Both the position numbers and the translations under genes were made by a program. Below, piece by piece: positions 1 through 9,555 of a stretch of 42,239 nt of DNA. Within the stretch, counting starts at the first letter, position 1; the number at the start of each line of letters is the position of its first letter. Below the pieces are notes generated by a model. It was given only the letters and a program-made list of their open reading frames with translations, did not search any database and was not told the DNA's origin. Source of the DNA: Aurantimonas coralicida (GTDB lineage: Bacteria > Pseudomonadota > Alphaproteobacteria > Rhizobiales > Rhizobiaceae); contig DRFF01000031.1 of assembly GCA_011050685.1 (NCBI GenBank), forward strand, positions 1 to 42,239, read 5' to 3'.

Positions 1-19
1 AGATGTGTATAAGAGACAG
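1..19 (+). other. Tn5/Nextera mosaic end (library adapter)
   Basis: The first 19 bases are AGATGTGTATAAGAGACAG, the hyperactive-Tn5 mosaic end used in Nextera libraries. The same sequence in reverse complement closes the window. This is a technical sequence, so genomic DNA starts at base 20. The 9 bases inside each end differ (GGTTCATCG against AGCCGGGGC), so the ends are not two sides of one transposition event. Confidence 0.97.
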
Positions 20-696
20 GGTTCATCGTCTGCGCGCCGCTGGCGATCACGGCTTGGATCACATGGTCGTTCATGGGCTGGGTCGACGGGTGGGTGAAGC
101 CCTATATCCCGGTCCAGTATCTTCCCGATTCCTATCTGCCCTTCGCCGTCCCGGGTTTCGGCCTGATCGTGGCGCTGGTGCTGATAACCCTCGTCGGCTT
201 CCTGACAGCCAATTTCATCGGCCGGACCGTGGTCAGGTGGAGCGAGCATCTGCTTAGCCGGACGCCGCTGGTCCGGTCCGTCTATACGGCGCTCAAGCAG
301 ATTTTCGAGACGGTCCTCGCCGACCGGTCGTCGTCGTTCAAGACCGCGGCGCTGATGGAATATCCGCGCAAGGGCGTCTGGTGTCTCGTCTTCGTCGCGA
401 CGACCGCCCGCGGCGAGATCGCGACGGTGCTTTCCGACCAGGGCGAGGAAATGCTCGCCGTCTTCTTGCCACCGACACCCAACCCCACGTCGGGCTTCCT
501 GCTCTTCGTGCCACGGGAGGACGTGCGGGTGCTCGATATGAGCATAGAGGCGGCGTTGCGGCTGGTCATTTCAGCAGGGCTGGTTTCGCCTGATGAGGTG
601 GTGCGCCAGCACAAGCCGGTCAGCATGGCGAAAGCCTCGCGCGTGGTCGCCGCGCGCGAGAAGCGGACCGAGCGGCCGATCGAGCCGGCCGAGTAG
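20..696 (+). CDS. DUF502 family membrane protein, 5' end missing
   Basis: The open frame is already running when genomic sequence begins at base 20, so the N-terminus is lost to the adapter junction. The first readable residues (GFIVCAPLAITAWITWSF) form the first transmembrane helix of DUF502 proteins, normally preceded by about 10 residues. A VDxWVKPYIP loop, a PGFG motif and a second hydrophobic segment (LIVALVLITLVGFLTANFIG) follow, then a soluble domain with RSVYTALKQIFET and FLPPTPNPTSGFL, all characteristic of the family. About 225 residues are visible. The role is unknown; it is a predicted inner-membrane protein. An internal ATG at 73 is in frame but would cut off the first helix, so it is probably not the start. 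It converges on recG, 17 bases away, as in many Hyphomicrobiales genomes. Confidence 0.88.
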
Positions 697-713
697 CCAC
701 AAGAGTGCTGGCG

Positions 714-2816
714 TCAGCCGGAGCGCAGCAGCCGCACCGCCTCGTCCTTGCCGAACAGATAGAGCAGCGTGCGGAGCGCTTCGCCGCGCTCGGATTTCAG
801 ATCGCCGTCGGTCGCGAGGATCAACCGCGCATCGTCGCGGGCGATCTCCATCAGATGGGCGTGATGTTCCATCGAGGCGATTCGGAAGAACGGCATGCCC
901 GACTGCTGGGTGCCGAGGAGATCGCCTTCGCCGCGCAGCTTCAGATCCTCCTCGGCGATGCGGAAGCCATCCTCCGTTTTGCGCATCACCGCGATGCGGG
1001 CCGCCGCCGTCTCGCCGAGCGGCGCCCGGTATAAAAGCACGCAGGACGAAGCCTTCTCGCCGCGCCCGACCCGGCCGCGCAGCTGGTGCAGTTGCGACAG
1101 GCCGAAGCGCTCGGCGTGCTCGATGACGATGATCGAGGCGTCGGGCACGTCGACGCCGACTTCGATGACCGTCGTCGCGACGACGAGTTTGGTGCGTCCG
1201 GCCTTGAAGGCAGCCATGGCGGCGTCCTTCTCCTCGCCGCTCATGCGGCCATGGACGAGCCCGACCACGTCCCCGAACCGACTCTTGAGCTGGCGGAACC
1301 GCTCCTCGGCCGCCATCAGGTCGCTCTTTTCCGACTCCTCGACCAAGGGGCAGACCCAATAGAGCCGGTCGCCCGCCGCCATCGCCCGGCCGGCGCGATC
1401 GACGATCTCGTCGAGCCGTTCCATCGGCACGGCGACCGTGGTGATCGGCTTGCGCCCGGCGGGTTTGCCTTCGAGCCGCGAGACGTCCATGTCGCCGAAG
1501 GCGGCCAGGACGAGGGTGCGCGGGATCGGCGTCGCGGTCATCACCAGAAGATCGGCCGCGCGTCCCTTGCCGGTCAGGCTCAGCCGTTGGTGAACGCCGA
1601 AGCGATGCTGCTCGTCGACGACGACGAGGCCGAGGTCGCGGTACTCGACCCCCTCCTGAAACAGCGCGTGGGTCCCGACGACGATCTGCGCCTCGCCCGA
1701 GGCGATGGCCGCGAGTTTGGCGGCGCGCGCCTTGCCGGTATCGCGGCCGGTGAGCAGGGTGATGTTCAGCCCGGCCGCCTCGCAGAGCTTCGAGAGGCCA
1801 TCGAAATGCTGGCGCGCCAGAATTTCGGTCGGGGCAAGCAGCGCCGATTGCGCTCCGGCCTCGGCCGCCGTCGCCATCGCCATCAGCGCAACCACCGTCT
1901 TGCCGGCGCCGACATCGCCCTGCAGCAGGCGCAGCATCCGGTCCGCGTCCGCCATGTCGGCGAGGATCTCGGCGATAACACCTTGCTGGGCCTCGGTAAG
2001 AACGAAGGGAAGCGCCGCCCGAAGCCGCGCCGCAAGCTCCCCGGAGCCGGTGAGCGGGCGACCGCGCGCCTTCTTTATGCGTTGCCGCGACAGCGCGAGA
2101 GCCAATTGGCTGGCCAGGAACTCGTCATAGGCGAGCCGGCTGAAGACGGCGCCCTCGGGCGCGAGATCACGTTCGTCGGACGGATCGTGCAGGCGCTTCA
2201 GCGCGGCTCCGAAGTCCGGGAAGCCGTGCTTGGCGACGATCGACGGATCGATCCACTCCCGGATCGTCGGCAGGCGCTCCACTGCCTGGCCTATCGCCTT
2301 GCGCAGGATCTTGGGCGAGAGCCCGGCGGTCATCGGATAGACCGGCTCGACCAGGGATAGCGATTCGGCTTCGTCGACCGACGCCACGAAGTCGGGATGC
2401 ACCATCGACGGGCGGCCGTTGAACCACTCCACCCGGCCGGACACGATCATCGTCTCGCCGATCGGCAGCAGCTTTTCCAGCCAGCCGGACTGACCGCGGA
2501 AATAGGTGAGGGCGATCTCGCCCGTTTCGTCCTGGGCAAACACCTTGTAGGGCGCCGATTTCGCCGCTCGCCCGGGCGCCTGGTGGCGATCGATGCGAAC
2601 CGTCAGCGTCACGATCCCGCCCTCCGGTGCGGTCGCGATTTCGGCGCGCTTGCGCCGGTCGATCAGGCCGGTCGGAAGGTGGAACAGGAGGTCGCGGACG
2701 CGCACGGTCTCGCCGGCTCCGACCAGCAGCGTCTGGAACTGGGCTGCGACCTTCGGTCCCACGCCTTCCAGCGTCGTCACGGGGGCAAACAGCGGGTCGA
2801 GGATCGAAGGGCGCAT
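714..2816 (-). CDS. recG: ATP-dependent DNA helicase RecG
   Basis: This is a 700-residue protein of standard RecG length. RecG is a superfamily 2 translocase that reverses stalled replication forks and processes Holliday and D-loop structures. The N-terminal wedge/OB-fold region occupies roughly residues 1-230. The motor carries Walker A GDVGAGKT (about 300-307), the RecG form of the DEAD box, DEQH (401-404), followed by RFGVHQ, then ATPIPRT and a GRVGRG motif VI. The ATG at 2816 gives the full OB region and lies 94 bases from the divergent sdhE start. The neighbours are the usual ones for this order: sdhE and mfd on the other strand. Mfd shares the same type of motor, but the DEQH box and shorter length separate them. 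Confidence 0.96.
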   Translation of the reverse strand: MRPSILDPLFAPVTTLEGVGPKVAAQFQTLLVGAGETVRVRDLLFHLPTGLIDRRKRAEIATAPEGGIVTLTVRIDRHQAPGRAAKSAPYKVFAQDETGEIALTYFRGQSGWLEKLLPIGETMIVSGRVEWFNGRPSMVHPDFVASVDEAESLSLVEPVYPMTAGLSPKILRKAIGQAVERLPTIREWIDPSIVAKHGFPDFGAALKRLHDPSDERDLAPEGAVFSRLAYDEFLASQLALALSRQRIKKARGRPLTGSGELAARLRAALPFVLTEAQQGVIAEILADMADADRMLRLLQGDVGAGKTVVALMAMATAAEAGAQSALLAPTEILARQHFDGLSKLCEAAGLNITLLTGRDTGKARAAKLAAIASGEAQIVVGTHALFQEGVEYRDLGLVVVDEQHRFGVHQRLSLTGKGRAADLLVMTATPIPRTLVLAAFGDMDVSRLEGKPAGRKPITTVAVPMERLDEIVDRAGRAMAAGDRLYWVCPLVEESEKSDLMAAEERFRQLKSRFGDVVGLVHGRMSGEEKDAAMAAFKAGRTKLVVATTVIEVGVDVPDASIIVIEHAERFGLSQLHQLRGRVGRGEKASSCVLLYRAPLGETAAARIAVMRKTEDGFRIAEEDLKLRGEGDLLGTQQSGMPFFRIASMEHHAHLMEIARDDARLILATDGDLKSERGEALRTLLYLFGKDEAVRLLRSG

Positions 2817-2910
2817 CGCGAGCGAGGTTTAGTCGGATATGGGCCGATGGCAAGGCTGACAGGGCCGGTCCAGCCCTATATAGAAGCCTCACTCACACGA
2901 CAGGTTCGAT

Positions 2911-3207
2911 ATGACTGGTATGCAGCGCTCCTCGAGCGATCTCGACGTCCGCCGCCGCAAGGCGTTGTTCCGGTCCTGGCATCGGGGCATCCGCGAAATG
3001 GATCTGGTGCTCGGCCGTTTCGCCGACGCCGAGATCGACCGGCTGACCGACGCCGAGCTCCACGACTACGAGCAATTGATGGAAGCGCCCGACCGCGATC
3101 TCTTTCAGTGGCTGACCGGGGAAACGGCAACGCCGGCGAATTTCGACACCAGCGTGTTCCGGCGGATTCGGGACTTTCACGTCGTGGAGGAGGAGCCTCG
3201 GCCATGA
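2911..3207 (+). CDS. sdhE: Succinate dehydrogenase assembly factor SdhE (FAD assembly factor)
   Basis: This small 98-residue protein belongs to the SdhE/Sdh5 (DUF339) family, which promotes covalent attachment of FAD to the flavoprotein subunit of succinate dehydrogenase in the cytoplasm. The diagnostic RGxxEMD motif is at residues 25-31 (RGIREMD), followed by a helical DYEQLM segment and DLFQWLTG, both typical. The ATG at 2911 has an ACAGG element 7 bases upstream; an in-frame ATG at 2920 is an alternative. Its stop overlaps the mfd start in an ATGA junction, so the two are probably co-transcribed and translationally coupled. This sdhE-mfd pairing is common in Alphaproteobacteria. Confidence 0.93.
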   Translation: MTGMQRSSSDLDVRRRKALFRSWHRGIREMDLVLGRFADAEIDRLTDAELHDYEQLMEAPDRDLFQWLTGETATPANFDTSVFRRIRDFHVVEEEPRP

Positions 3208-6200
3208 GTCTGCCTGAGCCGTTGAAAAGAGCGCTGACGAAAGGCGCGGGCCTTGAGATCGGCAACGTCCTCGACGGCTACGAGGCGTTCCTGCTCGCCG
3301 ACATCGCACGCCTTCGCGGCGCGAAGAAGCCGGTGGTCTACGTCATGCGCGACGGCAACCGGATTGGCGAACTCGAGGACGCGCTCAAATTCGTGGCGCC
3401 CGAGCTTCCGGTGCTGACGCTGCCGGGCTGGGATTGCCTGCCCTACGACCGGGTCGGGCCGTCGGGCGAGGTCGCGGCACGCCGCCTGTCGGCGATGGCG
3501 GCGCTCGGGGCGCTTCGCCGCGACCCGCACCGCGCGCTGATACTGACGACGGCCAACGCGCTGCTCCAGAAGATGCCGCCGGCCGCAGTTCTCGGCGAAG
3601 AGACGATCGCGGCCAAGGCTGGCAACCGCATCGCGATGGAAGACATCGTGCGCGCCCTCCAGCGCGGCGGCTTCGAGCGGGTCGCGACCGTGCGCGAGCG
3701 CGGCGAATTCGCGGTGCGCGGCGGCATTCTCGATCTCTTCGCGCCGGGCGAAGAGGAGCCGGTGCGCCTCGACTTCTTCGGCGATACGCTGGAGACGATC
3801 CGCGGCTTCGATCCCGCGACCCAGCGCACGACCCGGCAATTGCAGAGCTTCGAACTCACGCCGGTCTCCGAGATCACCTTGCGCGAGGAGACGGTCAGCC
3901 GCTTCCGTACCAATTACGTCAAGCGCTTCGGCGCCGCACAGCGCAACGACGCGCTCTACAGCTCGATCAGCGAGGGTAAGCGTTTCTCCGGGATGGAGCA
4001 CTGGTTACCGCTGTTCTACGAAAAGCTCGACACGCTGTTCGACTATTGCCACGGCTTTCCGATGGTTCTCGACCACCTGGCGCTCGAAGCGGTCGGCGAG
4101 CGACGCGAGACGATCGGCGATCACTACGAGTCACGCAAACGCAATGCCGGCGAGGCCAGCGGGGAGTCCATTCCCTACCATCCGGTCGATCCGGACGATC
4201 TTTATCTGTCGGAGGACGAACTGGCCGGCGGTCTGGCCATCGCCGACCCGATCCGCCTGTCGGCCTATGGCGCGAGCGACGCCGCCAATCATGTCGTCTT
4301 CAATCTCGAGATCAGCCGAGGCCGCAATTTCGCTGCGGAGCGCGCAAGCGGCGACGTCAACGTCTTTCAGGCGGCGGTCGATCATATCGGCCGGCTGCGC
4401 GCCGACGGCAAACGCGTGCTGCTGGCGGCCTGGAGCGAGGGCTCGCGAGAGCGCCTCAGCCAAGTCGTCGAGGAACACGGGCTCGAAGGCCTGAAGCCGG
4501 TCGACAGCCTCAAGCAGATGAACGAGGCGCCCAAGAACCTCGTCGCGACGGCCGTCCTCGGCATCGAGGCGGGCTTCGAGACCCCCCATCTCGCCGTCGT
4601 CGGCGAACAGGATATTCTCGGCGACCGGCTGGTGCGGCGGGGCCGCAAAAAGCGCGCCAAGAATTTCATCGCCGAGGTCTCCGGCCTCGACGAGGGCGAT
4701 ATCGTCGTTCATGTCGATCACGGCATCGGCCGCTTCGTCGGCCTGAAGACCATCGAGGCGGCGGGCGCGCCGCACGATTGTCTGGAACTGCGCTATGCCG
4801 GTGAGGACCGGCTGTTCCTCCCGGTAGAGAATATCGAGCTTTTGTCGCGCTATGGCGGCGAGGGCTCCGAGGCAATGCTCGACAAGCTTGGCGGCGGCGC
4901 TTGGCAGGCGCGCAAGGCCAAGCTGAAGAAGCGTTTACTCGACATGGCGGACGGGCTGATCCGCATCGCCGCCGCGCGGCAGATGCGCGGCGCGCCGAAG
5001 CTGCTGCCGCCGGAAGGTCTCACTGACGAATTCGCCGCACGTTTCCCCTATGAGGAAACCGAGGACCAAATGAACGCCATCGACGCGGTGGCCGACGATC
5101 TGGCACTCGGGCGGCCGATGGACCGGCTGATCTGCGGCGACGTTGGCTTCGGCAAGACCGAAGTGGCGATGCGCTCGGCGTTCATCGCGGCGATGAACGG
5201 CCTGCAGGTCGCCGTCGTCGTGCCGACGACGCTGCTGGCCCGCCAGCACTTCAAGACCTTCGCGGAACGCTTCCGCGGCCTGCCGCTGAACGTCGCGCAG
5301 GCCTCGCGGCTGGTGACGTCGAAGGAGCTCGCGGCGACCAAGAAGGGCGTCACCGAAGGCACCGTCGATATCGTCGTCGGCACGCACGCGCTACTCGGCA
5401 AGGCGATCAGCTTCAAGAATTTGGGGCTGCTGATCATCGACGAGGAGCAGCATTTCGGCGTCAAGCACAAGGAGCGGCTGAAAGAGCTGAAATCCGACGT
5501 TCATGTGCTGACGCTGTCGGCGACGCCGATCCCGCGCACCTTGCAGCTGGCACTGACCGGCGTTCGCGAACTGTCGCTGATCACCACGGCGCCGGTCGAC
5601 CGCATGGCGGTGCGTACCTTCGTGTCGCCCTTCGATCCGCTGGTCGTGCGCGAGACCTTGCTGCGCGAGCGCTATCGCGGTGGGCAGAGCTTTTATGTGT
5701 GTCCGCGCGTCTCCGATCTGGCCGACGTGAAGGCGTTTCTCGATTCGGAAGTGCCGGAGCTGAAGGTGGCCGTCGCCCACGGCCAGATGGCGGCGGGCGA
5801 ACTCGACGATATCATGAACGCCTTCTACGAGGGGCAGTACGACGTACTGCTGTCGACAACGATCGTCGAATCCGGTCTCGATATCCCATCGGCCAATACG
5901 ATGATCATCCACCGGGCCGACATGTTCGGCCTGTCGCAGCTTTACCAGCTTCGTGGCCGCGTCGGCCGCTCCAAGGTGCGCGCCTACGCGTTGCTTACCA
6001 TTCCGGCGAACAAGACCCCGACCAAGGGCGCCGATCGCCGGCTCAAGGTCCTGCAATCGCTCGATACGCTCGGTGCCGGATTCCAGCTGGCCTCCCACGA
6101 CCTCGACCAGCGCGGCGCTGGCAATCTACTCGGCGACGAGCAGTCCGGCCACGTCAAGGAGGTGGGCTTCGAACTCTACCAGCAGATGCTGGAAGAGGCG

Positions 6201-6710
6201 GTCGCGGAGATGAAGGGGGAAGAGCTGGAGAGCGACGGCCAATGGTCGCCGCAGATCGCGCTTGGCACTGCGGTGATGATCCCGGAAGGCTACGTGCCCG
6301 ATCTTCAGCTTCGCATGACACTCTACCGGCGGCTGGCGGACCTCTCCGACGCGCGTGAGATCGACGCCTTCGGTGCCGAACTGATCGACCGCTTCGGGCC
6401 TCTGCCGGCCGAAGTCGAACATCTCCTCAAGGTGGTGTTCATCAAGTCGCTGTGTCGCAAGGCCAATATCGAGAAGCTCGACGCCGGGCCGAAGGGCATC
6501 GTCATCACCTTCCGGGACAAGACCTTTCCCAACCCCGGCGCGCTCGTCCGCTATATCGCCGAGCAGGGCGCGTCGGCGAAGATCCGCGCTGATCAGTCGG
6601 TCGTCCTCATCCGCGACTGGCCGACGCCGGACAAGCGGCTCAACGGCGCGGCGACGGTGGCGACCCAGCTGGCGCGATTCGCGGACGAGGTGCAGAAAAA
6701 AGCGGCGTGA
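3204..6710 (+). CDS. mfd: Transcription-repair coupling factor Mfd
   Basis: This 1168-residue protein is the family's usual length. Mfd displaces RNA polymerase stalled at DNA lesions and recruits UvrA. The N-terminal UvrB-like module includes LPGWDCLPYD and a VRGGILDLFAPG segment. The CarD-like RNA polymerase interaction domain begins near residue 500 with VHVDHGIGRFVG. The RecG-like translocase has Walker A GDVGFGKTE (about 645), IIDEEQHFGV, SATPIPRT and QLRGRVGRS, and a C-terminal D7 domain follows. The start at 3204 overlaps the sdhE stop (ATGA). The frame is open further upstream, but only as antisense to recG and read-through of sdhE, so the longer version is rejected. No frameshift is seen. 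Confidence 0.96.
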   Translation: MSLPEPLKRALTKGAGLEIGNVLDGYEAFLLADIARLRGAKKPVVYVMRDGNRIGELEDALKFVAPELPVLTLPGWDCLPYDRVGPSGEVAARRLSAMAALGALRRDPHRALILTTANALLQKMPPAAVLGEETIAAKAGNRIAMEDIVRALQRGGFERVATVRERGEFAVRGGILDLFAPGEEEPVRLDFFGDTLETIRGFDPATQRTTRQLQSFELTPVSEITLREETVSRFRTNYVKRFGAAQRNDALYSSISEGKRFSGMEHWLPLFYEKLDTLFDYCHGFPMVLDHLALEAVGERRETIGDHYESRKRNAGEASGESIPYHPVDPDDLYLSEDELAGGLAIADPIRLSAYGASDAANHVVFNLEISRGRNFAAERASGDVNVFQAAVDHIGRLRADGKRVLLAAWSEGSRERLSQVVEEHGLEGLKPVDSLKQMNEAPKNLVATAVLGIEAGFETPHLAVVGEQDILGDRLVRRGRKKRAKNFIAEVSGLDEGDIVVHVDHGIGRFVGLKTIEAAGAPHDCLELRYAGEDRLFLPVENIELLSRYGGEGSEAMLDKLGGGAWQARKAKLKKRLLDMADGLIRIAAARQMRGAPKLLPPEGLTDEFAARFPYEETEDQMNAIDAVADDLALGRPMDRLICGDVGFGKTEVAMRSAFIAAMNGLQVAVVVPTTLLARQHFKTFAERFRGLPLNVAQASRLVTSKELAATKKGVTEGTVDIVVGTHALLGKAISFKNLGLLIIDEEQHFGVKHKERLKELKSDVHVLTLSATPIPRTLQLALTGVRELSLITTAPVDRMAVRTFVSPFDPLVVRETLLRERYRGGQSFYVCPRVSDLADVKAFLDSEVPELKVAVAHGQMAAGELDDIMNAFYEGQYDVLLSTTIVESGLDIPSANTMIIHRADMFGLSQLYQLRGRVGRSKVRAYALLTIPANKTPTKGADRRLKVLQSLDTLGAGFQLASHDLDQRGAGNLLGDEQSGHVKEVGFELYQQMLEEAVAEMKGEELESDGQWSPQIALGTAVMIPEGYVPDLQLRMTLYRRLADLSDAREIDAFGAELIDRFGPLPAEVEHLLKVVFIKSLCRKANIEKLDAGPKGIVITFRDKTFPNPGALVRYIAEQGASAKIRADQSVVLIRDWPTPDKRLNGAATVATQLARFADEVQKKAA

Positions 6711-6776
6711 CGGAGAGCGCCGGATTCCCGCAACCTCTTCCACAATTTGGCCGTCTGGGCGGGCGAAGGCGCAAGG

Positions 6777-7502
6777 ATGATCAAAAATCTCCTCTCGCTC
6801 TCTCGGCCGGCCGTCAGGCCGCGTCTTTTCGTCGCGATCGCTGTTTCCCTCACGGTGGCGTCCTCCGCGCACGCCCAGGAGGTCGGAGCTGACGGCCTCG
6901 TCGATGCCGATCTCGCAACGCTGGTCGTGATCGAGGACCGTTTGAACGCCGCTGACATTTGCCAGCCGCTCCAGTTCGATCTGCGCACGGTTTCATCGCT
7001 CGTCGGCTTGCCGATTCCCGCCTTCATTCCGATCGACACGAACCTACGATGGGACCAGAGTCGCCACCGGATGACGCGTTTCGCATCGACGCCAACCGAT
7101 GTCGTCCTGGATTTCCGGATGGGGTGCCAACCGAGCACCAATGGCGCGGTTCTCGACTATCTGGGCCTGTCGCCCGACAAGGTTCGGCTCGACGACGCGG
7201 TGTCCTGCAAGGGCAGGCGGATAGCAGACGGAGACCTCGATACGCTGGTCTGCACGGTAGAGGGCAAGGTCGGCAAGCTTCTCGCCAAGACTATCATCGG
7301 CCTGTCCGACAAGATCGGACGGCTCTTGCCGATGCAGTTGGCCGTTGCGGTCCCCGCCACTCCAACGCAGACGACTGTGCCGGATACCCGGACCGACGCG
7401 CCACTCGGTGCCAGCGATCCGGTCGACACCGCCGTGTCGCCGACCGCCGATACCGCGAAGAAGACGCCGACGGCGCCTCGGCCGTCAGACGAAGAGCGAT
7501 AG
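6777..7502 (+). CDS. Secreted protein of unknown function
   Basis: I do not recognise a family for this 241-residue protein. An N-terminal signal peptide is clear: basic MIKNLLSLSRPAVRPR, a hydrophobic stretch, then an AHAQ cleavage site near residue 34. The mature part has four cysteines (in DICQP, MGCQP, VSCKG and LVCTV), which could form two disulfides in the periplasm. The last 50 or so residues are rich in Thr, Pro, Ala and Asp, as in surface-exposed or cell-wall linkers. The ATG at 6777 is preferred because it begins the signal peptide; the TTG at 6747 would add ten residues before it. The gene lies 66 bases downstream of mfd and converges on the peptide-binding protein. Confidence 0.75.
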   Translation: MIKNLLSLSRPAVRPRLFVAIAVSLTVASSAHAQEVGADGLVDADLATLVVIEDRLNAADICQPLQFDLRTVSSLVGLPIPAFIPIDTNLRWDQSRHRMTRFASTPTDVVLDFRMGCQPSTNGAVLDYLGLSPDKVRLDDAVSCKGRRIADGDLDTLVCTVEGKVGKLLAKTIIGLSDKIGRLLPMQLAVAVPATPTQTTVPDTRTDAPLGASDPVDTAVSPTADTAKKTPTAPRPSDEER

Positions 7503-7520
7503 CGACCGCCCCAGGGCGCG

Positions 7521-9365
7521 CTACTTTGCGTCCGGCGCCTTCCAGAAGGTCGGCAGCTGATAGCCGTAGAGCGGTGTCGTGTCGGGGTGCTGGATAAACT
7601 TCCAGCGCGCGAGCCACTGCTCCGGCAGGTGGAACAGCGGCACGACGTAGTGTCCCGAAATCAGCACCCGGTCATAGGCGCGCACCGCATCCACAAACGC
7701 CTCGCGGCTGCGCGCCGAGACGATCTCGTTGATCAGCTTGTCGAGGGCCGGGTCGGCGACGCCGGCGAAGTTGAACGTGCCGTTGGCATCCTTCGAGATC
7801 GATCCCCAGCGATAGACCTGCTCGGCGCCCGGCGACAGCGAGGCGCTGTAGGTCGCGATGATCATGTCGAAGTCGTAAGCTGATTTACGCGCCTGATACT
7901 GGGCGTCGTCGACTTGCCGAACCGTCGTCTGGACGCCGATGCGGTCGAGGGTCCGCTTGTAGGCGAGCGCGATCCGCTCCTGTTCCGGCGATTGCACCAG
8001 AACCTCGAACGACAACGGCTTGCCGTCGGGACCGACGAGCGAGCGCCCCTCGAAGCGGTAGCCCGCTTCCTGGAAAGCCTTGGCCGCAGACTGGAGTACC
8101 TTGCGGTCGCTGCCGCTGCCATCGGTCACCGGGGGCGCATAGGTTCCGTCCATGACGTCCGGATCGATCTGATTGGCATAGTCCGCAAGCAGCGCCTTTT
8201 CGGCATCGGATGCCGGATTGCCGGCGCTGGACAGCTCGGAATTCTGGAAGAAGCTCCCCGTCCGTTTGTAGGCGTCGTAATAGAGATTGCGGTTGGCCCA
8301 TTCGAAGTCGAACAGCATCGACAGCGCCTTCCGGACCGCGCGATGCTCGAAAACCGGCCGGCGGGTGTTGAATACGAAGGCCAGCATGTTCGACGGTGCG
8401 CCGGAGGTGAAGGTCTCCATCACCACGTCGCCGTTCGTCACCGCGGGAAAATCATAGGCGGTGCGCCAATGGTTCGGGTCGCCCTCGATATAGACGTAGG
8501 ATAGACCCTTCTTGAACGCCTCGAACTGGGCGTTGGAGTCGCGAAAATACTCGATGACGATCGTGTCGTAATTGTCGATGCCCTGCTTGATGGGTAGGTC
8601 GCGGCCCCAATAATCAGGGTTCTTCCTGTAGGTGATGCGCTGGCCGGGCTCGACCTTTTCGATCAGATATGGCCCCGAGCCGGTCACCGGCTCCAATGTC
8701 GTCTGCTCGAACGTGCTGCGATCGAAGGCATGCTCGGGCAGTACCGGCAGCCCCGATATGAGAAGCGGCGTTTCGCGGTCAGCGGTCTCGTCGAAAGTGA
8801 AGCGGACGCCGTTTGCGCCGACCTTCTCGATCTTGACGGCTGGCCGCAGCCAGTTGGCGTACATCGGCCGGCCGTGTTCGCGCAGCATCTCAACGGTGAA
8901 CAGCACGTCCTCCGGCCGGACCGGCTCGCCATCGGAAAATTTCGCCGCCGGATTGAGCTGGAATTCCACGAAGCTGCGCTCGGCGTCGGTCTCGACGGTT
9001 TCGGCAAGCAGTCCGTACATGGTGAAGGGTTCGTCGGCCGAGCGCTGCATCAGAGGCTCGAAGACCAGATTGCCGAACTCCTTGTCGAACCAGATGCCCC
9101 GCGCGGTGGTCAGCGCGCCGCGCACGATCACCGGGTTGAGATTGTCGAAGGTCCCGAAAACGCCGTAGCGCATCGTGCCGCCCTGCGGCGCGTCCGGGTT
9201 CACAAAGGGCAGGCGCTCGAAATCCGCGGGCAGGGCCGGCTCACCCTGCATGGCGATGGCATGCTGCGGTTCGGCCGAACCGGGCACGGTGAACGCCGCG
9301 AGAAGAGCCCCGACGGCCAGCGTCAGGAAGCTCGCGCGGCACTTGGCTGAAAAAAGGATCTGCAT
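7521..9365 (-). CDS. Extracellular solute-binding protein, family 5 (YejA-type oligopeptide binding)
   Basis: This 614-residue protein has a signal peptide ending near SAEP (about residue 32). The mature protein has SBP_bac_5 features: FVNPDAPQGGTMRYG near the N-terminus, FDNLNP, FEPLMQRSADEP, AKFSDGEPVRPEDVLFT, TGSGPYLIEKVEPG and YRKNPDYWG. The NPDAPQGG opening and the length match YejA-like proteins, periplasmic receptors of peptide ABC importers. No permease or ATPase gene lies beside it, so the partner transporter must be elsewhere and the ligand is not known. It converges on the unknown secreted protein (18-base gap) and diverges from the IalB-family gene. Confidence 0.9.
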   Translation of the reverse strand: MQILFSAKCRASFLTLAVGALLAAFTVPGSAEPQHAIAMQGEPALPADFERLPFVNPDAPQGGTMRYGVFGTFDNLNPVIVRGALTTARGIWFDKEFGNLVFEPLMQRSADEPFTMYGLLAETVETDAERSFVEFQLNPAAKFSDGEPVRPEDVLFTVEMLREHGRPMYANWLRPAVKIEKVGANGVRFTFDETADRETPLLISGLPVLPEHAFDRSTFEQTTLEPVTGSGPYLIEKVEPGQRITYRKNPDYWGRDLPIKQGIDNYDTIVIEYFRDSNAQFEAFKKGLSYVYIEGDPNHWRTAYDFPAVTNGDVVMETFTSGAPSNMLAFVFNTRRPVFEHRAVRKALSMLFDFEWANRNLYYDAYKRTGSFFQNSELSSAGNPASDAEKALLADYANQIDPDVMDGTYAPPVTDGSGSDRKVLQSAAKAFQEAGYRFEGRSLVGPDGKPLSFEVLVQSPEQERIALAYKRTLDRIGVQTTVRQVDDAQYQARKSAYDFDMIIATYSASLSPGAEQVYRWGSISKDANGTFNFAGVADPALDKLINEIVSARSREAFVDAVRAYDRVLISGHYVVPLFHLPEQWLARWKFIQHPDTTPLYGYQLPTFWKAPDAK

Positions 9366-9555
9366 GCGGATGGACGAGCTCCCGATGGTTGTCTGCGTCT
9401 CGCGATTCTAACGGCAAACCCCTGTCTTGCCTACCGCGACAACGGCGGGTGCAGCGCAATCGAGGCCTTCAAACGGCCGCATTTGCGAAACAGGGCGTTG
9501 GCCGCTAAGGAACATTGTTTCCCGATTTTGTTTATGCCGAGAGGATTTGAGGCCT

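Noticed and set aside
3-257. 84-residue frame beginning MCIRDR
   Set aside because: Its start lies inside the Tn5 adapter and its frame is out of phase with the DUF502 gene; MCIRDR is the translated adapter.
2397-3203. Long N-terminal extension of Mfd
   Set aside because: The in-frame sequence is antisense to recG and overlaps sdhE in another frame; the Mfd family start is at 3204 in an ATGA junction.
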